Below are positions 47,345 to 60,479 of a DNA stretch of 64,000 nt, in pieces. This stretch comes from Boswellia sacra. Lineage: Eukaryota; Streptophyta; Magnoliopsida; Sapindales; Burseraceae. The stretch spans positions 62,001-126,000 of the forward strand of contig SNVD02000247.1 in NCBI GenBank assembly GCA_013180625.2. The letters are read 5' to 3'. Within the stretch, counting starts at the first letter, position 1, and each line of letters starts with the position of its first letter. The notes beneath the pieces are model-generated. The model saw only the letters and a list, made by a program, of their open reading frames with translations, searched no databases and had not been told where the DNA came from. Made by a program: the position numbers and the translations under genes.

Positions 47345-50300
47345 ATTATACTTTATTTTATAGAATTGATGAATTGGATTTGAAATAATCTTGATCTTTA
47401 TTCCATTCTCATGTTTAATAAATTAAATATAATTTGTGGAAAGCCTACGAAGTCCAATATTCTAATTGCTTTGTAGTTAGTGTGATGTTATCATGATCAT
47501 GTTTTATGGTCTCCACACACTTTGTTATTTAAAATATCAACTTATATATATATAGGACTTGTGAGCTATTGCGTGTTTTTAAATTGAATGATGTAATGCT
47601 TGTTTGGTGTATGCTAGTACTATATATAATTTTATATTTCTTGTTTTGTTGTAGTTGGTGCGACAATTTTTTCAATATGAGGTCAAGCATATTTGTCTCT
47701 ATAAAGTAAATAATTAAATAAATAAGCACTTAGGGTGGCTAGAGTGTGTGTGCATTTTTTTAAGCCTGATATGCCTTTGGCATTTTGGTGATTTAAATTC
47801 ATGATTCCCCTGTCTTTTTAGGTACTGGAAGGATAAATAATCTTTGAGCTTGAATTTATTGGCTATTAACTTAGGCTCTTAAGACCTTTTTGATAATTCG
47901 TTGCTATAAGTGAGAGACAAACCAAAGAAGTACTTGATTAATTCCTGAAATGCAGGATCAAGCAGTTGCTATAGTTATTGAATTATGTGAGGCAAACAAA
48001 TTGAAGCAGATTAATTTACTTATAGTTATTTTTTTTTAATTTATATACTTGTACATTTTTAGTCTACATCTATCTCATTTACAAATGATTGTTATTATTA
48101 CTTTTTACACTTTAATTTCATGATTGTTATTCAATGGAAGACAATTTATATACGATTATTAAGGAGCCTATCGAAAGAAATATTAAAGCTAGAAATAATT
48201 TATATCTGTTTGTTATATTCTTATAGGGCAGGTTATCAATAGTGTTGTTATATATATATATATATAAGAGAAATAAAAATAAATTAATGAGGCTTCTGTG
48301 TCAAACTATCCAAATCTTCCACCGAAGCTTCTATGCCTCCTTTACACTATCACATTGCATGTATACTGATTGGAGTTTTCATTTTTTTTCCCAGAATTTA
48401 TAAAATTAAGATGGTATTTTCAACTTTCTTATGTTTGATTTTGCAGGCAAACTAAAAAACAAATAAGTTTATGCTCAAATGACCTTTTAACATGTTCCTT
48501 CGGTATGAACTTGATCCCCAATGAATAATGAATCTTCAATTTGTAACTCATCTGCGTTCCTACCCTTAGGATTAGATTTGTAAAATCTTCTGTGAATTAG
48601 GTGTTCTATTAGACAAATGAAGCTATTTTTAACTTTGGATTTAGGATTTCATAACAAAAACGGAAATATCAAATATGTGTCTACTAGATTCAAGAAGCTA
48701 TATGATGCTAAACATGCATCCTAATACTGACTTAGTTCTTTTATTTCAATTAAGTTGATTTTATGATTTTTTGTGAAGAAAAATAATATGATCATAATAA
48801 ATCACTAGCCTGGGCTGGGCCTTTAGGAAACAATGAAGAGAATTTTTTTTGTTCTTTTTAATTTTTTATATGCTGGCCATTTTATTGAAAATAATCCTTA
48901 GCTATATTATATAATATGAATGTTGAGAGATATAAAGCTAGTAATATGCTTACCCAATAAAGGTAAGGACTACAATAGAGTTAGAGTTTTGCAAGAAGTC
49001 TCAAATTACTTCACATCTAGAATAGTTTGGAAACTCATCCACGTTCATTGATTCAAAGAATACTACCAAACCACCACTCAAACATCTACAACTAAACTTT
49101 TACTTACATCAAACTTATAATTGGATAGGATTCTACTGATGTAAATGGAAGACAAGGATAATCTATTACTTAAACTATTCTTGAAAAGCAAGTGGTATTA
49201 TGATTGCTGATTTGCAGTGGTATCATAATTATTCTTCTCCAATTGCTTAAGAACTTGCAATTATGAACTCATGCATTTTTAATAAGAATTATTATTAAGC
49301 AATGTATAATTCATTTATATGAGTATGTTTTCTGTGGACTTTTTGAGTAAATGTAACTAAGTTGATGCATCTTTGGTTCTGATTGATATTGTATTTTTAT
49401 GGTTGCAAATCAAAAACTAACAAATTTGAATGTTATTTTGAAGATGTAGATACTGACTTGTTGGTTTAAAGGTTTAGATGCTGATGAATTTGTTGATTTT
49501 TGTGGTTCAATGATTACATGATGAAAAGAGCAATTTAGAAGTGGATCCATAGGAACCATTTTAACATGATCAATCTTTTAAAGCTTTTTTGTTAACAAAT
49601 CTAGAAACTATTATGTAAAGACTTTTGGAATACTCTCCTTACATATATGTTAGTAAGGTTGAATGTGGCTTTTTAGGAAGCATGGTTTATTACTAACAGA
49701 TTTATTTGATCATTCATTTTAGTGTTTTCAAAGTTCTTGTTTCCTATGTCTTTGTCTGCTTTGAAAGTAGGCATATTTGAACGAGCAATGGACAAGATCA
49801 TGATTTATAACAAGTAGTTGATTCACTTAAATGAATTGTAGCTAGTTTAGTTTCCAGTTTCCACGTATGTCTTTGCTTTGCATTAATTAAATTTCCATTT
49901 AATTAATGTTGTAGTTGACAACTGTGTTCATATGATATATATTATTTCTAATTCTAATTGAAAATTGTCTGATGCTACTAAAGTGTTAATTTCTTTAGTT
50001 GATATATATGTGATGTAGCTGTATATTGTTTTAGTTGCTATACATCATTCCTTTGTATGATTAAACTAGTTTCTTTGAGGCTAGTGTTGGTGAATTTCTT
50101 AACCTGATTGAAGATATTATAGCGATGGTGAAGTGTTAATTTGTTTAGTTGATATATATGTGTTGGTGATGTGTTGTTTTAGTGACTTTATTTAATGACT
50201 TAGTTTGATTCAAGTGGAGTTTAAGCTATTTTTGATGATGTGCTGTTTTAGTTGTTTTATGTAATGACTTAGACTCTGATGAAGTACTTTAAATGTTTTA

Positions 50301-50585
50301 GTTCATGTGCACGTGGTGCTTAATTTGAATGTTTTTATTTATGAGCATCATCTAATTTTGCAAATGGATGAAGGCATGGATTACATTATATATGAAGTAA
50401 TTGGTGAAGTTGTTGAAGTGTTGTTGACGTGTTTTAGGAGTATGACTTGGACAATTGGTTTTGTTGTATAGTTGATTGTGCAGGTATATGTGTTCTCGCT
50501 TGGTTAATTTGCTTGTTGATAAATATGTTTTGGAGGTTTAATTTCAATGAATTGTGTTCCTTAAAAAAATTGACATACTTGTTTT
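47345..50585. other. C2 interior without recognisable genes
   Basis: AT-rich with stop-dense frames. A phrase 'gttaatt(t/c)(g/c)tttagttgata' plus 'tatatgtg' recurs (~49985, 50137), indicating local duplication. No domain recognised. Confidence 0.5.
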
Positions 50586-50589
50586 TACA

Positions 50590-50645
50590 AATATATATAT
50601 AATACTTGGCACATATCCATAAGCCAAGTATTATATATATATATA
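50590..50645. repeat. Perfect hairpin in C2
   Basis: The stem ATATATATAATACTTGGC / GCCAAGTATTATATATAT flanks a 12-base loop (50611-50622). It borders the right subterminal repeat zone. Confidence 0.85.
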
Positions 50646-51587
50646 TATAATTTTTCCTTTTATACAATATTGGACGGCCAAAAAAGGTCAAATATTTGTG
50701 ATAATATTCATTACTTACTACTCAGAAAGTGACGAATATTCTCAATTTCAAAAATATTACTATTACAAAGAATTTAAAAGCCATATTTATCGATCCACAA
50801 CTGCTAAGTATGGGCAAATTAAAAATACAAAGCTCTATTTATTGGGCAAAGAGTGCCAAATAAGTAAACAATTCAAACAAAGTTATATTTATCGGGCTGG
50901 AAGCGCCAAATAACTAATTCAAAAAAGTTACCCTTAAAAGCATCTAAATTTGGCTAGAAAAGTGATGAATATGGTTGGTTCCCCACTAAATTTTGCATAA
51001 CTATACTTGGCCCTTTTATGTGAGAAGTATGGTTGCGATCATATTTGGCATTTTGATCAACTGTAAGATTGACTATATTTGACGGTGCTATTGGTGTTAC
51101 TTTATTGACCGCCAAATATATAATTATTTGGCGGGCTTTGGTTGCCAAATATGAGCATTTTTCTTGTAGCGATTCTCCTCCCATTTTCTTTGGATGAATA
51201 TACAAATGCTATGAATGAAATCAGCTTACATGCCTTAAAGAAGATAAAAGAAAACAATGTGTGCCTAAAATGACAACATTAAGTGGATTGTTTGTCAATA
51301 TGAGATATTCTTATTTAGTATACCCTAGCGGAGGCTGGATCTTGATCTGAGCAGGTCGAATAACTCACACCTAACTTTTCAAAACCATATCTGAAGGGAT
51401 AAAGGTAGTTTAGGTCCTAAAGCGTGAGATCAGATTACCCCCATTCGTTGCCAATTGAATAATTGGTGGCAACTTTATTTCTCCAGATGCACCTATGGCT
51501 CGTTTTTGTTTTCTTAAGTCTCGAAAGGGGTTTTAACACAGTGTCATAGTCCCAAACGCTCTGGCAATATGAAAGCCCTGCTCATAG

Positions 51588-51605
51588 TGGCACCTCCACT
51601 GGGGA
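51588..51605 (+). other. L primer-binding-type site
   Basis: TGGCACCTCCACTGGGGA directly follows the LTR end (…GCTCATA). It corresponds to the G1 site at 12274-12291. Confidence 0.75.
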
Positions 51606-52231
51606 TAATAGAAGTTGATTTCGATTGAGGTATCAAATTTTAATAGCTTACGTTGACATTTTGGGTCCTTACATCACTACACTTTTGAACGCAATAAGCA
51701 CAAACTGCCAAATTAGTCATGTGGCATTGGCATGAGAAGTCTTTGGTTTCATTCAACCCGTGGACGACTTATGTTGATATCACCACTTTTAAGCACGTAC
51801 CATTGAATTGGTATAAAAAAAGACTGACCCAAAAGGGCATCTTTCGCTCGAAGGAGCCCAGACCATTGGACCCTTGCGATTCAAGCTCATATAGACGATT
51901 CTAGAAATTTTCAATGGGATGATAAAAATTTCCTATGATTGGAATAACATCAACTCAAAACTTATGGAACCATGAATGAATGTCACATGTCGAGTCACCC
52001 ATAAGAATAAAATAGGGACATATGCCATAAGTTAAGGTTATCATGACTTTAGAAAACCATGTTAAGATAATCATGAAGAATCTAACATCATCATGAATGT
52101 TAGAATTCGGAGAGAAAATCTTGCATTCGACATCCCATGATGATGACTTGGGAATGACGCCAAAAATCCTAAGGAAAAAGAGTCGACCTTACATGTGTGG
52201 AAGAGATAAGGTTAGAAGGCTGAAAGTGTGT
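51606..52231 (+). other. L untranslated leader
   Basis: Sequence between the PBS and gag. It has partial similarity to the G1 leader ('catcactacacttttg' at ~51672, and the inverse in G1 near 12190). No gene. Confidence 0.55.
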
Positions 52232-53262
52232 CTATGCCCTTGTATGAGCATGCATCATATCATGCATATATGCATGCGTGCATGGCATTAACACCTTTAT
52301 TCTATAGCAATCATAGCTTGGGTTAGACGAGGTGGTCATTTGACAAGGAAAGAAGAACCACTTGATGAAATGGTTGCACCCAACAACAACAATGATGAAA
52401 TGGCTCAAGTGAGGGCTGACATCATCACGCTCTAACAACAAATGGCCTCACTCATCGAAGCTTTATGGAATAGGCCCAACCGCATGGATCAGCCTCTACT
52501 TGAGGGTAATGGTGGTGAGGATGGTGATACTAGCCAAGGTAGAGATAGGGGGAAAAGCCCAATCAATCAAGAAAAACCCGAATCGATCAAGCAATTAGCC
52601 AAGGACATGGTGAAAGTTCAATCCCTCTTAAAGAAGAAGGGGTTAAAAAAGATCAAAGACATAAATGACATCTTGCTCATTAGAGATCATGATCTGCCTT
52701 CAAAGTTTCGCATGCCAGACTTGCCCAAATTCAATACAAAAAGGCAATCTGAAGACATATTTAAGATAGTATGTAGCTGTTACGGCCACTACTTGTTTGT
52801 CAAAGGGCTAAATCTTGAAGTACTTCACGCTATCTTTAGGAGGCGATGCGATAGTGTGGTACTATGATCTTCTCAAAAGAGTTCAAGAAGATTGGGAAGA
52901 GATATCAAAACATTTCATAGAACAATATAACATATAACATCCACCTATGGGTAACTTTGAAGGATTTGGAGACTACACGCTGAAAGCCCAATGAGACATT
53001 TTCAGAATACTTGGTCTGTTGGAGGGCCAAAGCTACTAAGATGACCATGAGGCCCATAGAGAAGGACCAAGTCTGTATAGAGATCAATGGGGCCTATGTC
53101 TACATTAATGATAGACTGGCATGGTTCCCAATCAAAACTTTTGAAGACTTGTATTACTCGGGCACCCAAATAGAAGATTTGGAGGCCTGTCAAAAGAGAA
53201 GTAACAACAAAAATGAAGGGCAACATGACCAATCCAACGGATTAGATAATGAGGATGCATAA
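52232..53262 (+). pseudogene. L gag, broken
   Basis: Gypsy Gag in two main frames. 52442-52867 contains LPSKFRMPDLPKFN and HYLFVKGLNLEVLHAIF. After a frameshift come WYYDLLKRVQEDWEEISKHF, stops, then 53011-53262 with YLVCWRAKATKMTMRPIEKD, FEDLYYSGTQIED and an Asn/Gln-rich end. The retrotransposon-Gag core (PDLPKF…, DLLKR..DW, FSEYL..WR) is recognisable. It encodes no protease or polymerase downstream, consistent with a gag-only element, and is no longer translatable. Confidence 0.78.
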
Positions 53263-53264
53263 GT

Positions 53265-56200
53265 GTATGGGAAAATCCTTAACCTAAGGAAAAGAATAAC
53301 GATGTTTTGAAATGTTTGAATGATATGAGAGTTGTGTAATTCTTATGATGATCATTGATGAAATTGTGATGCTTATTGAAACTAGACTTTTGATGATACC
53401 TGAGATTGTGTTGTTTGCATGCTTGACTCCTTTTGCTATATGAGTTTCATTCTTGATTCTTCAACATTTGAGCATAATAGCCAAGAATAGAGAACTATGT
53501 ATCACCTAGAGAAACTTTATGTGAATAGAGCTTTATGTTGAGATCTCATAAAACTTTAGAACCTGTTCGATCACCACTTGAGGTGAAATCCTAGGCTTCA
53601 CAACTTAAAGAAAGTGATTTAGGCTTTCTTTGGATTGATTGAGCCTTTCAAGCCCACCTATGCTTATTTCATTGTCACTAGTATATCTTATTGAGCCTAA
53701 TCAAGCATTTTCTTTGTCAAACCACAAAATTTATCCTAACACTAGAAAAATTTTCCCTACATAGCACCCTTCACTCATAGCATATGAACAATCTTTGAAA
53801 AGAGCATTGAGAGCCATGCTTATAGGAGAATAAAAGGAAGTTGACAAGTCGTTATGCAATTCTGAGCTCGAAGAAAAAAGAAAAGAAAAAGAAGAAAAGA
53901 AAAAAAAGAGAAAAAAAAGGAAAAAAAGGAAGAAGAAAAAGAAAAAGAATAGTGCTAATCCCATTGCTCGTAAAGTTTAGGGGTGTAGGCACTCAAAATC
54001 AAAAGCAAAGCAAATATAATAGGTGAAAACTCAAAGTTTGGGGGTACAAAGGGAAGAAGTTAATGCTCTTAATTAAAACCTAGAATGGTTGTATGACTAT
54101 GATAATCTTATAGTTTCCTTTATCATATCTTAACCCTAGCCCATCATTACCAGCTTGATAAAGCCCTACTGATCCTTAATGTTGTGATGAGCCTACATTA
54201 GTAGAGAGTGTTGTGAAAGGCGGGCTTATGGTAGTCCTTCTATCTTTAGAGTTCAATCACTAGTTTCTATTTGCATAAAGCTATCTGAGTCCTAATAAAT
54301 GAAGTATGATTGGCTATACACACATACACATACAAAAAGAATCTCGAATGAAATAATTCTGGCTTAGAGTCGAAATTGTGAACAATCACGATCTCAATGC
54401 ATTACCATTGAGATATTGAATTTGAGAAATCTTTGAGGAACTTGAATGTGAATTAAATTGATATACAACTCACATTTAGTGTTTCAACTCGTTATTGGAG
54501 GATATTAGGCTTATTAAAAACATTTCAAAAAGAAGAAAATCTGCCAATAGTTTCCATTAAGGGTATCAAAGAAGCAACTTTACTACCAACGTTAAAGAAG
54601 CATGATATATGGAAGAAGTTAGCCATTTGGTCTAGCATGGATGTCTACAAAGGAGAAGTAATAATGCCTTTGAAGTTGGATGAAGAAATTCCCCAAGACA
54701 ATACTAAACTATTCATACAGGGGGTAAAGAATTACCTATTCATCTTCAGAAGTGAAAAGAAGTAAGGGACAAAGAGTTGTCTAATCATCTTGAGTAAGAA
54801 ATGAAATAAGGGGGCAAAGAATTGCCCTAATCATTTTGAAAATCATGGCAAATATTATTTCAGTCATCTCGAAGGACGTGTAAGAAATGGTGCTAGAATA
54901 TAAAAAAGAAAGAATAAGAAAAAGCCTACTAAGTCGAGAACTTAAAAAGGCAGCTTAGGCAAAAATTAAGGCACACTTGCTAAGTTAAAAACTCGAAAGT
55001 GAAGCTTAGGCAAAAATTAGAACATAAATAAAAAGAAGAAGAAGAAGAACTTGCTAAGTCAAAAAAGAAAGGATGACTTAGACAAAAGTTAGAGTTAAAA
55101 GAACAATACCTAAAGAAATAGAAAACTGCCATCGAATTCTTGGCTTGGATCCATCCTGACATGGTCCAGTCCAATCAATGTCTTAGCCATAACAAGGGAA
55201 TAGTTGTGAAACCTAGGCCCACCTGAGAAATGATGATCACAAGATAAAGGTCACCAAGACCATCCGAAGAGGCCAATAGAAACTACGTAAGAAAGAAGAA
55301 CTAAAGAACGTAAAGCCAATAGGATGTGCTCCTATCCATCATCTCAAGCAAAGACATGATAAAAGATATTGTCACTCTACCACTTCTAGTCTAAATGCTT
55401 ATGGTAGAAATTAGAAAGTCCGAAAGTTGGCAAGACATCGATGGCATTAGAATTGGATGAATGAGAAACGAATATGGCAAAGAATTCCTCATACAAGTGG
55501 TAATGCTCTTACCTATTGAAGCGAAAGATATGATCCTAAGAATCCCAAAAGGTTGTAAAATCTTTGAGAAAGGGGATGTCGAGGTTTATATGTCAAAGGA
55601 ATTTCAAATTACAGAGATCGGTGGATATGAGTTGCTTCAAGTTGTCATCCTTTAAAAGTCTTAGAGGCTGGAGGGTCTTAGAAGAAACCTCAGACATGTT
55701 GAAATATGATAAGAGGCATTGGAAGGTGTAAAGTGAAGTAGAAGGGAAAAAGAATAACTGATGATGATAGTCCTCACTCATCATCACCATTATCATCAAC
55801 ATCAAGAAGCAGCGACCTAAGCCTGAAGGCATTTGATCCCTCACTCCAAACGAGCATTCTGTTGATGACTTGTCTAATCCAAGCAAGAAGCACATAGTTA
55901 GAAAAGATAATTAGGATAGACATCATGCATATATGGAACATAAAACATTTTCTTACTGGAAGCACAATTCAGAATGATATAAATCTATAAGTAACTGAGT
56001 AGAACCATGATGCAATATGAAATACTGCGGGTAACCACAAAAGAAATGAGCTTCACACCTCGAGGAGATGTAATAGAAGCAGTACATTGTGCAAGTCAGT
56101 CTTGAAGAGACACAATGGAATAACATAATATGCGAGTTTCGGATCAAGCAGCTCAGTCTCGATAAGACCTAATAATCGCTTGAAGCAGCATGATATGCTA

Positions 56201-57216
56201 AATTTATGGATAAAAGTAGTACAACATGCCAGAAGTAAGACAATGTTATAATAAGGACTGCCCCAATTGAAGGCAGTAGAAAAGAACCATATTTGAGAAG
56301 AAAGATTTGATAGAATCTACCGTGCAAGAAGTGTAAATGCCATCTAGAAGATTCTCAGTTTGCAAGATTTTACAAATCGCCTAGAACAAGTTAAACTTCC
56401 TCAAAGGAACTCACATAGTCTAAATGGGACACAATAGTTTTGAAGAAGACATCCACTTTGAAAAAGAATGTCCATTTGAAGAAAACATCTACCTTGAAGA
56501 AGAAATCTCCCTTGAAGAAGGAATCCCCTTGGAAGAAGAAGAAAATGTCCGCCCTAGAAAGACATCTCCTTTAAAGAAAGAAGTTTGCCATGGAAAAGGA
56601 ACTTGAAATTTACTCTAAAGAAAGGATTTTGAGGAAGAAATTCGATGTTCACCTACCTCGAAGTTGAAAGGTAATCTTGAAGAAAGGATTTGAAAATTGA
56701 AAAAAGATTCATAGTCAGATAGTCGAAGGAAAAAAGAAGAAAAGGAGAAGAAGGAAAAGAGAGAGAGAAGAAAAAATGGAAGAGAGAGAAAATGAAGGAC
56801 AAAGAAAGAGAAAAAGAGAGAGAAAGGAAAAGAGAGAGAAGAAAGAGGGAGAGAGAAAGAAAAGGGAAGAAACCTTTATGTCGACCTTAAAACATTGAAG
56901 GAATATTTGAAATATTCCGATGGTAAGCACTCGACCACATTGATAGTTTAGCAACTCACAAAGAAAGATGAGAGTCGTGATCATTGATCCACATGGAAGT
57001 TCTTCCAGAGGCTAGGAGAAGACTTACCAAAGAACACACTATACGAGAAATTTTCCAATGAAAAGCATAGTGAATCAAGAATAAAGAATGCTAGAACATA
57101 GCAAATCAAGAATTTTCCTCGGCGTGTCCAAGAATCGACAACATGATAAAAATTTCCCAGTGAAAAGCATGACAAATGCAAAAGAAGTGAAGAATAGAGA
57201 ATGCTCGAACATGGCT
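53265..57216 (+). repeat. L 3' non-coding region = left arm of inverted repeat
   Basis: Aligns in reverse with R (63960-59895); coordinate sums stay near 117150 throughout. It is purine-rich on the plus strand, with AAG/GAAA runs at 53866-53950 and 56705-56870, ~60-bp repeats of 'cttgctaagt…gcttaggcaaaa' at 54910-55090, and a 'cttgaagaagaaatctccc' unit at 56440-56600. There is no pol. Confidence 0.85.
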
Positions 57217-59114
57217 GTGAACAGGGCTTTCAGCTCATCTAAGCATTTGCGACCATGACACTATATCAAAGCCTCTTTTGAGACTTAAGAGAGCACAAAC
57301 GAGCCATGGGCATACCTAGAGAATGGAGTCACCACCTAATTCTTCAACTGGGACTGAATAAGGGCAATCAAATCCCTCGCTTCGGACCTAAACTACGCTC
57401 GTCCGTTTAGAGATGGGTTCGAGAAGTTAGGTACAAGTCATTCGACCTACCTGGATATAAATCCGACCTCTACTTGGGAAATACCAAATAGGAATAGCTC
57501 ATGTTGTTACTTAGTCAGCTTAATGGTTTGTTTTATGCACACATTTCTATTTTTATCTTTATTAGACATATGTGGTGATTACTCAATCAATGGCAATTAT
57601 AAACGTCCACAGAAAGAGGGAGGAATATAGATTACATTGCCTTCAAATATAGGGGAATGGGAAGAGGATTACATCTCTTTTTTTGTTAACAATAAAAAAA
57701 AGGAAATATTACATACATCTATTCATCATGAATTCAAATATTGAATAAAAAATGGTCAATTCGAGACCCAATAGATGATGAATTCCACACCACCATACGT
57801 GAGTCTATTCAACGTCTATTGAACCTATATTCATGCATTAAGTTATTCATTCTTAGTGATGGTCCTTCATCATAGTACAAACATTCATGTATTTATAAAT
57901 AAATAAATTATAAATCAAACAAAGCCATAATTTAGTATCATGGCACTTCAACCTAGATTCGATAATTCTACCATGGAAATCGTTATTCTAGCATAATTCA
58001 ATATTAATTCATGGCATATCTACCCTAATAATAATTATCATGGCATGTTCTAGCCTAGATATGGCATTCACGACATATTCTAGCCTAATTCATGCAATCA
58101 TAGCATCCAAGGACGAAATGATAATTATTACCTATTCTATGCTATTTCGTAGCATGCATCAAAACAAATATACATTCTCCTAGCATGATTCTAATCATAT
58201 GCTTCTAAGCATAGTTCTAAGTATTCGCAAAGAAAATAAATTCCTAAACATGCTTCTAATAAAAAAGGGATAGCGGACTTACCTCAAGATGTTTATCCAT
58301 CTCGCAAAACAAACATGGGTTAGAGCAATTTACAATAATCCTAGCATGCTTCTAAGCATAAAATTAAATCCTAAACATGCTTAGTCTAAGCAAGAAAGTA
58401 AACAAGAATCATAAGAGGGAGAAGAGAATTCTGCTCTCAAGATGCATCCTTTCCAGGTTTAAAGCAATAAAATGCCTAAAACTTTTAACTAAAAAAAACT
58501 TCTCGAATTCTCTCCTCGATGTCTTTAAGAGGAAGAAGAGAGAATTGTACAATATTCAGTGTATGTTGTAAAGTGAGGAGGGGTTGTTTATATAAAAGAG
58601 GGGTGAAGCTGAAAAGGGAAGAAAAATATAATAGAGGAAGGTTTTTTTTTTGCAATTTTTCAAAAATACGCCACCAACAGTCGAGCGGCTATTAGTGGAT
58701 AGCCGATCGGCCATCAAACAGTTGGGCGATCATTGGCTGACAGTTGGACGGTTGTTGGTCAATAGCCAGACTGTTGTTTGACGTTAGCCTCATTGTTTTG
58801 TCACTTTGTAATGGAGTCCCTTCTGACCATTGCCTGTTTGATCGCAAATAACTTTTTGAATTTAACTCCAATTTGCAATCAGTAAATTTCTATGTAAACT
58901 AAATATTTGTATCTTTGCAACAGTATACGACATGTCACAATATCTTCTGAGATTATTTTTTGTGATTTTTTGAAGTCACATGTCAATTTTCAAAACCTTT
59001 CCTCAATTCCTTCGTGGCATTTTTCTCTCCAACTATGAAGGGCATTTTGATCATTTTTTTGCTCAAAATCCATCTTGATTTTTGTCATCGAGTCCCAAAA
59101 TTTTAGTATCTATA
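57217..59114 (-). repeat. R 3' LTR (~1.9 kb)
   Basis: In minus orientation it starts TATAGATACTAAAATTTTGG (TG mutated to TA; compare L TGTAGACACTGG) and ends CCCTGTTCACA. It aligns with all three pieces of the L LTR and is about 0.55 kb longer. Confidence 0.85.
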
Positions 59115-59289
59115 GCTTACCCATACTTTGGAGAGGTTTGTGAGGCACAAAGATTGACAAAGTACTCTTACTTCATCTTTCCTTTTTCCATCTTGACATC
59201 TTTGTCTTCATCTTCATTCCATCAATCTTCTTATCATTTCTCTTTCCTCTTCTATTCATACAAAAAGTTGTGCCTATTCAAGTGTTGAG

Positions 59290-59510
59290 ATGTTTATTAG
59301 GGGCAACTGTGCCCATTCAAGGGCTAATGTGCCCATCTAAGGGCAGATGTGCCCATTCAGGGGCGGATGTGCCCATTCAAGGGTAGATGTCTCCATCTAG
59401 GAATAGATGTGCCCATTCAGGGGCAAATGTGCCCATTCAAAGATGGATGTGCCCATTCAGGGGTGGGTGTGCCCATCTAAGGGCAGATGTGCCCATTCAG
59501 AGGCTAGAAA
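59290..59510. repeat. Minisatellite, ~24 bp x ~9
   Basis: Unit 'gggcagatgtgcccattcaa' with an 'atctaag' variant, imperfect, in R's 3' internal region. No counterpart in L is visible, because L is cut before this point. Confidence 0.92.
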
Positions 59511-59514
59511 GTAT

Positions 59515-59700
59515 TCTTCAGTACACCGCTTTTTAAGGCTTGTGTCTATTCTAAGGACTTAAAACGCTCTTAAGTACACCTACTTCTTAGGGTTTTCAAC
59601 ACTCTTTAGTGCACCACTTCTTAAGGCTTGTGTCTATTCTAAGGTTTTAATTAAGACACTCATAAATGCACCTACTTTTTAGGGTTTCCTTCTAATGCAT
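59515..59700. repeat. Imperfect tandem repeat in R
   Basis: 'cttaaggcttgtgtctattc' and 'agtgcacc/agtacacc…acttctta' alternate two to three times. Confidence 0.75.
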
Positions 59701-60479
59701 GCCTACTAGGAAAATGTTCTCTCATGCACTACTTCGTGGTCTTTGGACCTTTTCATTCTTTGTGCCTTTAGCTAAGTATCCTTCGTATTTTCTATGATTT
59801 CTTTAGAATTGGAATTTGTTGGGTTTCATGCCCCTCTTCTAAGTATTCTTTATGCTTCCATTCTTGATTCCTTCTGGTCTGCTGGAAAAAATTATTCATT
59901 TGTCATGTTCTAATATTCTTCATTCTCAACTTTTGTCATGCTTTACATTGGGGAATTCTTTTCATATTTTTAATTCTCTGACTCACAAGGAATCTTTCCC
60001 TTGTTCTTGCAATTTCCTACAAAATATCAAACATCTTTTGATGATGTAAAATCAATTCAACTTTTTGCCATATTCGGTGTGTTCTGCTTTCTAGTGTCTG
60101 GAAGAATTCTTCCATGCAATTCTGATAAAAAATTCTATCAACTGGTGTTGTGAGTTGCTAAACTATTGCAAGGTCTAGGTGCTTGTTGCCAATTTTGTCC
60201 GAAAATTCCTTCAATGTCTTTAGGGTTGATGCAGAGTCTTCCTTCTTTTCTCTCTCTTTTCTTCTATTTTCTTTTCCCTTTTTCTTTTTCTTTTCTTTTT
60301 CTTTTCTTTCTCTCTTCTCTCTTTTTTTCTCTTTTTGACCTTTTACCCTTTACCCTTCCAATTATCTGACGATGAATCTTCTTCTTTTTTTCAAATTATT
60401 TTTTCTTCAAGGCGAATTTCATTCTTCAAAATGAACATCAATTTTTTTCTTCAAAATCCCTTCTTTAGAGTAGACTTTA

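Larger units (their letters stand above)
44240..51171. mobile_element. CACTA element C2 (6.9 kb)
   Basis: Left end CACTACAAGAATTTTTC, right end TTTTTCTTGTAGCG (last bases mutated from GTAGTG). A perfect 3-bp TSD, att, lies at 44237-44239 and 51172-51174. Subterminal 'atttgac' / 'gccaaatat' repeats occur at both ends (44260-44400 and 50680-51160), as in C3. No transposase. It inserted into the L 5' LTR. The interior includes tandem duplications and a MULE-like element, but no host gene fragment that I can identify. Confidence 0.9.
40958..51586 (+). repeat. L 5' LTR, in three pieces
   Basis: Pieces 40958-41192, 43546-44239 and 51172-51586 align in order with the reverse complement of the R LTR (59114-57217). 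L lacks about 0.55 kb present in R, apparently an internal deletion near 43680-43790. Shared landmarks: 'actgttgc(g/a)aag', 'ggagttgaatttg', 'tagtttaggtcc' and 'aatt.ggtggcaact'. Confidence 0.85.
40958..57216 (+). mobile_element. Gag-only gypsy element L, interrupted
   Basis: 5' LTR starts TGTAGACACTGG (40958) and survives as 40958-41192, 43546-44239 and 51172-51586, split by a LINE and by CACTA C2. Then come the PBS (51588), a leader, a broken gag (52232-53262) and ~3.9 kb of repeat-rich non-coding DNA to 57216. There element R (opposite strand) abuts. No protease, RT, RNase H or integrase is present. The organisation matches non-autonomous TR-GAG/LARD-type derivatives of gypsy elements. L's 3' LTR is not in the window. 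Confidence 0.82.

Noticed and set aside
53731..53964. Phe/Leu-rich minus-strand ORF
   Set aside because: It arises from a purine-rich simple-sequence run in the L internal region.
56424..56606. Glu-rich ORF with repeated 'EEEI.LEEG'
   Set aside because: It is a by-product of the ~30-bp tandem array. The opposed copy in R is not kept as the same protein.
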